Below are positions 12,997 through 15,531 of a stretch of DNA of 15,531 nucleotides, piece after piece. The DNA lies in NCBI GenBank assembly GCA_028692515.1, contig JAQUXG010000008.1:1-15531 (forward strand). The letters run 5' to 3'. Each line of letters starts with the position of its first letter. Position 1 is the first letter of the stretch. The position numbers and the translations under genes are program-made. The notes under the pieces were generated by a model. That model saw only the letters and a list, made by a program, of their open reading frames with translations. It was not told the DNA's origin and ran no database searches. Origin of the DNA: Kiritimatiellales bacterium. Lineage in GTDB: Bacteria > Verrucomicrobiota > Kiritimatiellia > Kiritimatiellales > Tichowtungiaceae.

Positions 12997-15051
12997 ATGG
13001 GTCCAAATTCCAGAAAACCGCTTTTGATCGCATTGGGAATTGCCTCCGTGCTGGCGATCGTCGTTTCGCTTGTTCTTTATCTAAATGAGGATTTGCGCCG
13101 TTCCACTTTTGTGATGCTTGAAAAAACCGTGAATGAAAAGGGTGAGGAAGAGATCCGGGTGAAAGTAGAAAAGCCCAAACCCAACAAAGAACAGGTTGAG
13201 AAGATCAGTCGCACCCGTGAACGTCAGAAGCGGGATAAACTGAAGGAAAAGGCAGAAGAGATTCGCAAAACGGTTAAAGAGATGGCGCGGGTCGAGGAAG
13301 CGTTGCGGCAGAAGCTTTCGGCAAAAAATGAATGGAGCGCCATCGCGGAGCTGGCGGACAAACTGGATGCTTCGTTTGATTCCCTGACAACCGAATTTGC
13401 AGATCAAAAAACCTTGGAGAATGATCCGGACGTGCTTCCGGCAATATTCCACATGAGAAGACAGGTGCGGGAACTGCTGAAGAAGGTTCAGTCATTTGTG
13501 GAGGTGAAACCGGATCCTGAAGAGGCCGGGGGATATCTGGCAGATGTCCGGAAAATGACAGAGGACGAAGGAGCCGTTCGCGGACGGATCATGCAAAACG
13601 CGGAGAAGTGGACATTGACGCGGCGCGAAAAGATCGATGAAGCCGACCGTTTGGGACAGGAATATCTGAAAGCCGTTCAGCAACTGGTCGGGGTGCCTCC
13701 GGCTGTCGGCATAGAGCCGGACGACCCGGTGGTTTTCGAGGAGGATTTAGAGGAGCCCGGATCTGATGTTTTAGATTCTCTTCCGACCGATGCCGAATTC
13801 GAAAATATGACCACGGGAGAGCTCTACGAGTCGATTCAGGATATGACCCAACTGATGGACGGTGTTTTTGCAGAAAACCGGGCCGCAGAGCTTGCGATGA
13901 TGGAAAATATTACAATGGAGCAGGCTACGGATCGTATTTATGCGCCGAAAACGGACACGGGGCCGGATGTCGGCAAGGCTCTGGATGCAATGAATCCAGC
14001 CAATCTTGAACAGTTCCAAAAATACTCGGAGATGTTAAATCAGGTGGAGCGCTCTGCAGAGAATATGGCCCGGACGGCGGCGAACCGGCTGGGGCAGGTT
14101 TCTCCAGCGGCGAATGACGGCAACAAGGCGACCCAAACGGCGCAGCAACTGAGGCAGGCGATTCAACAGCAGGCGCAGGCTCGCAGTCAGATGCAGATGC
14201 TTGCGGATAACGCGGGGCGGGCAAAGGGAAACGTTCAGGACATGCGAGCCTTAATGGCTCAGTCGTACCAAAACGGTTTTTCTGGCAGACCAGCTCCTGA
14301 CACCGGGGGTATCGCGCCGTCCTTAAATGCATCAATGAGTGCTTCAATGTCTCCATCGTACCAAAACGGTTTCTCTGGCAGCCAAGGTTCTGAAGAAGGA
14401 GGCGTCGTTTTGTCACAAACCTTTAAAACATCGATGGATCCCGGCGGTGGTGGCAGGTCGGGTAAAGAAAAGGCTTCCGCCCCCATTCGTTTGGATCTGA
14501 ACCAGGTTCTTCAGCAGGCGATTCCGGGCCGTCGGCTGGATCAGAACGCCACGCGCAAGGGATGGGTTTTTATCGATACGTGGTATATTATCGGCCCTTG
14601 GGCGCGCCCGCTGAAGGACTCTTTTGACAGTAAATTTCCCCCGGAGACGGCGATTGATCTGGACGCGACGTATCCCGGCAAAATAAATCCGAAAACGGGA
14701 AAGTCGGCGACGCTGGAATGGCGGTTTGTGCAAACCGAGAACATTCGGGTGAATCCGCCGGATGAAATTTCTGATGCGGTATATTACGCGTATACTGAGG
14801 TTTTTGCGGAACGGGCCATGGAGGTGATGGTGGCGGTGGCCAGTGATGATCTTGCAAAACTCTGGATTAATGACTTCGTGGTCTGGCAGGACGAGGGGCT
14901 TTCTTCATGGCGTCTGGATGAAGGCTTCCGGCGCATTTTGCTGAAGCCCGGGTACAACAAGGTGCTTGTTCGGGTCGAAAACGGCCCTGCAGTCTGTTAC
15001 TTCTCCGTGCTGATGTGTCCGCTGGACATGTTACAGGCGGCGTCAAAATAG
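12997..15051 (+). CDS. Membrane-anchored coiled-coil protein with C-terminal beta-sandwich, in the tonB position
   Basis: A 684-residue protein; function not recognised. Residues 8-28 are a single membrane helix (LLIALGIASVLAIVVSLVLYL) with a short cytoplasmic N-terminus, so the rest should be periplasmic. A highly charged coiled-coil-like stretch follows (~60-235). An acidic segment (~239-260), a Gln/Ala/Met-rich stretch (~335-420) and a Ser/Gly-rich linker (~421-495) with a duplicated SYQNGFSG (423-430, 454-461) lead to a C-terminal domain (~520-676). That domain has the pattern of PA14/carbohydrate-binding-like jelly rolls: WYIIGPW, a FPPE segment, then VAVASDDLAKLWINDFVVW and ILLKPGYNKVLVRVENG. 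No TonB C-terminal domain or TonB Pro-rich stretch is present. It is the fourth gene of the exbB-exbD-exbD operon, two bases after exbD, so it is probably the element driven by that motor. Confidence 0.8.
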   Translation: MGPNSRKPLLIALGIASVLAIVVSLVLYLNEDLRRSTFVMLEKTVNEKGEEEIRVKVEKPKPNKEQVEKISRTRERQKRDKLKEKAEEIRKTVKEMARVEEALRQKLSAKNEWSAIAELADKLDASFDSLTTEFADQKTLENDPDVLPAIFHMRRQVRELLKKVQSFVEVKPDPEEAGGYLADVRKMTEDEGAVRGRIMQNAEKWTLTRREKIDEADRLGQEYLKAVQQLVGVPPAVGIEPDDPVVFEEDLEEPGSDVLDSLPTDAEFENMTTGELYESIQDMTQLMDGVFAENRAAELAMMENITMEQATDRIYAPKTDTGPDVGKALDAMNPANLEQFQKYSEMLNQVERSAENMARTAANRLGQVSPAANDGNKATQTAQQLRQAIQQQAQARSQMQMLADNAGRAKGNVQDMRALMAQSYQNGFSGRPAPDTGGIAPSLNASMSASMSPSYQNGFSGSQGSEEGGVVLSQTFKTSMDPGGGGRSGKEKASAPIRLDLNQVLQQAIPGRRLDQNATRKGWVFIDTWYIIGPWARPLKDSFDSKFPPETAIDLDATYPGKINPKTGKSATLEWRFVQTENIRVNPPDEISDAVYYAYTEVFAERAMEVMVAVASDDLAKLWINDFVVWQDEGLSSWRLDEGFRRILLKPGYNKVLVRVENGPAVCYFSVLMCPLDMLQAASK
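14263..14381 (+). repeat. Intragenic direct repeat encoding SYQNGFSG
   Basis: Two 26-base copies (14263-14288 and 14356-14381) differ at one base and are 93 bases apart, encoding S-Y-Q-N-G-F-S-G-[R/S] in the low-complexity linker. The near-identity at third codon positions points to a recent duplication. Confidence 0.8.
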
Positions 15052-15072
15052 CGGGAGTTCTGTGCCGCCCTG

Positions 15073-15531
15073 TTACGCAATGCGCGGCAGGTCGCTGAGT
15101 TTGTAGCCGTTCATGCCGAGGACTTCTTCGGTGGTACGAAAATGGCATTTGCAGGTTTTGAGCAGGATGCCGGGACCTTTGTGGGCGATGAGTTCGGCGG
15201 CGATCTGTTTGACTTTGGCCGAGCATCCTTTCGGTACGGTTTCAATGCCGAAATCTTTTTCCATTTTGCGCAGAGCCATCAGGAATCCGGCGCGCGCCAG
15301 AATCGAGGCGGCGGCAACCGCGGGGTCGGACTCCGCCTTCGTACGCTGATCCATCTTTATCTTTTTACCTTTTTCCATCAGCGCGCGCTCAATCAGAGAG
15401 GTCGATGCGAATTTGTCGGAGAGCGCGCGCGGGCAGTCGGGTACCTTTTCGAGCAGGTTTTCGATGGCCCGCGCATGGCCCCAGGCGAGCATCCGGTTGA
15501 CGTTGCCGATTTTGGTGTACATGCGGTTGTA
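15073..15531 (-). CDS. rnhC: Ribonuclease HIII, C-terminal part (cut by window edge)
   Basis: The last 152 residues of a type 2 RNase H; the frame remains open to the window end (YNRMYTKIGN precedes), so the N-terminus lies outside. Motifs: GNVNRMLAWGHARAIE, then QRTKAESDPAVAAASILAR, which contains the last catalytic aspartate of the D-E-D-D set, and near the end the PKG-S and K.HF signatures (VPKGCSAKV, KCHFRTTEE). The wording AWGHARAIENLL and the tail favour RNase HIII over RNase HII. The enzyme cuts RNA in RNA-DNA hybrids. Its N-terminal substrate-binding domain cannot be checked here. It converges on the 684-residue gene with 21 bases between the stops and no obvious terminator. Confidence 0.88.
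   Translation of the reverse strand, partial: YNRMYTKIGNVNRMLAWGHARAIENLLEKVPDCPRALSDKFASTSLIERALMEKGKKIKMDQRTKAESDPAVAAASILARAGFLMALRKMEKDFGIETVPKGCSAKVKQIAAELIAHKGPGILLKTCKCHFRTTEEVLGMNGYKLSDLPRIA

Noticed and set aside
12997..15051. The fourth operon gene as TonB
   Set aside because: It has no Pro-rich spacer and no TonB C-terminal domain; the C-terminus has the pattern of a PA14/carbohydrate-binding-like beta-sandwich.

Overview
The window looks like chromosomal DNA from a diderm, LPS-bearing bacterium. An LptD-type LPS-assembly protein, a LemA protein, ExbB/ExbD motor proteins, a heparinase II/III-like enzyme, a GYF_2-RDD membrane protein and many small intergenic palindromes together suggest the PVC superphylum, perhaps Kiritimatiellota (Pontiella-like). 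This placement is inference from gene content and style; no marker gene in the window proves it. There is no sign of a prophage, insertion sequence or CRISPR array.

Layout. (1) 1-4492, plus strand: a nucleotidyltransferase-fold protein, a LemA protein, and a 1031-residue fusion of a lipoprotein TPR (BamD-like) module with LptD. (2) 4640-5905, plus: a secreted Fn3/purple-acid-phosphatase-type metallophosphoesterase. (3) 5976-6332, minus: the tmRNA gene ssrA, encoding the tag ANEQYALAA. (4) 6333-6931: about 600 bases without an intact gene, holding a possible gene remnant, a strong hairpin terminator, REP-like elements and short repeats. (5) 6932-8641, minus: a DUF456 membrane protein behind RidA, and a separate GYF_2-RDD membrane protein. 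(6) 9079-10947, minus: a heparinase II/III-like protein without a signal peptide. (7) 11282-15051, plus: a tight four-gene operon, exbB-exbD-exbD-(684-residue TM/coiled-coil/beta-sandwich protein). (8) 15073-15531, minus: the 3' part of rnhC (RNase HIII), cut by the window edge.

The best candidates for undescribed biology are the four-gene operon, in which a large anchored protein with a putative ligand-binding C-terminus sits where tonB would be expected; the TPR-LptD fusion, whose mature chain has only two cysteines apart from the lipid-anchored one; and the palindrome TTCCAA-N3-TTGGAA, which occurs in seven perfect copies plus degenerate ones, in genes and between genes, where chance would give almost none.

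Functionally, blocks 1, 2 and 7 concern the cell envelope (LPS export, periplasmic phosphate-ester chemistry, proton-driven periplasmic work). ssrA, rnhC and ridA are housekeeping. The heparinase-like gene fits a polysaccharide-degrading lifestyle.
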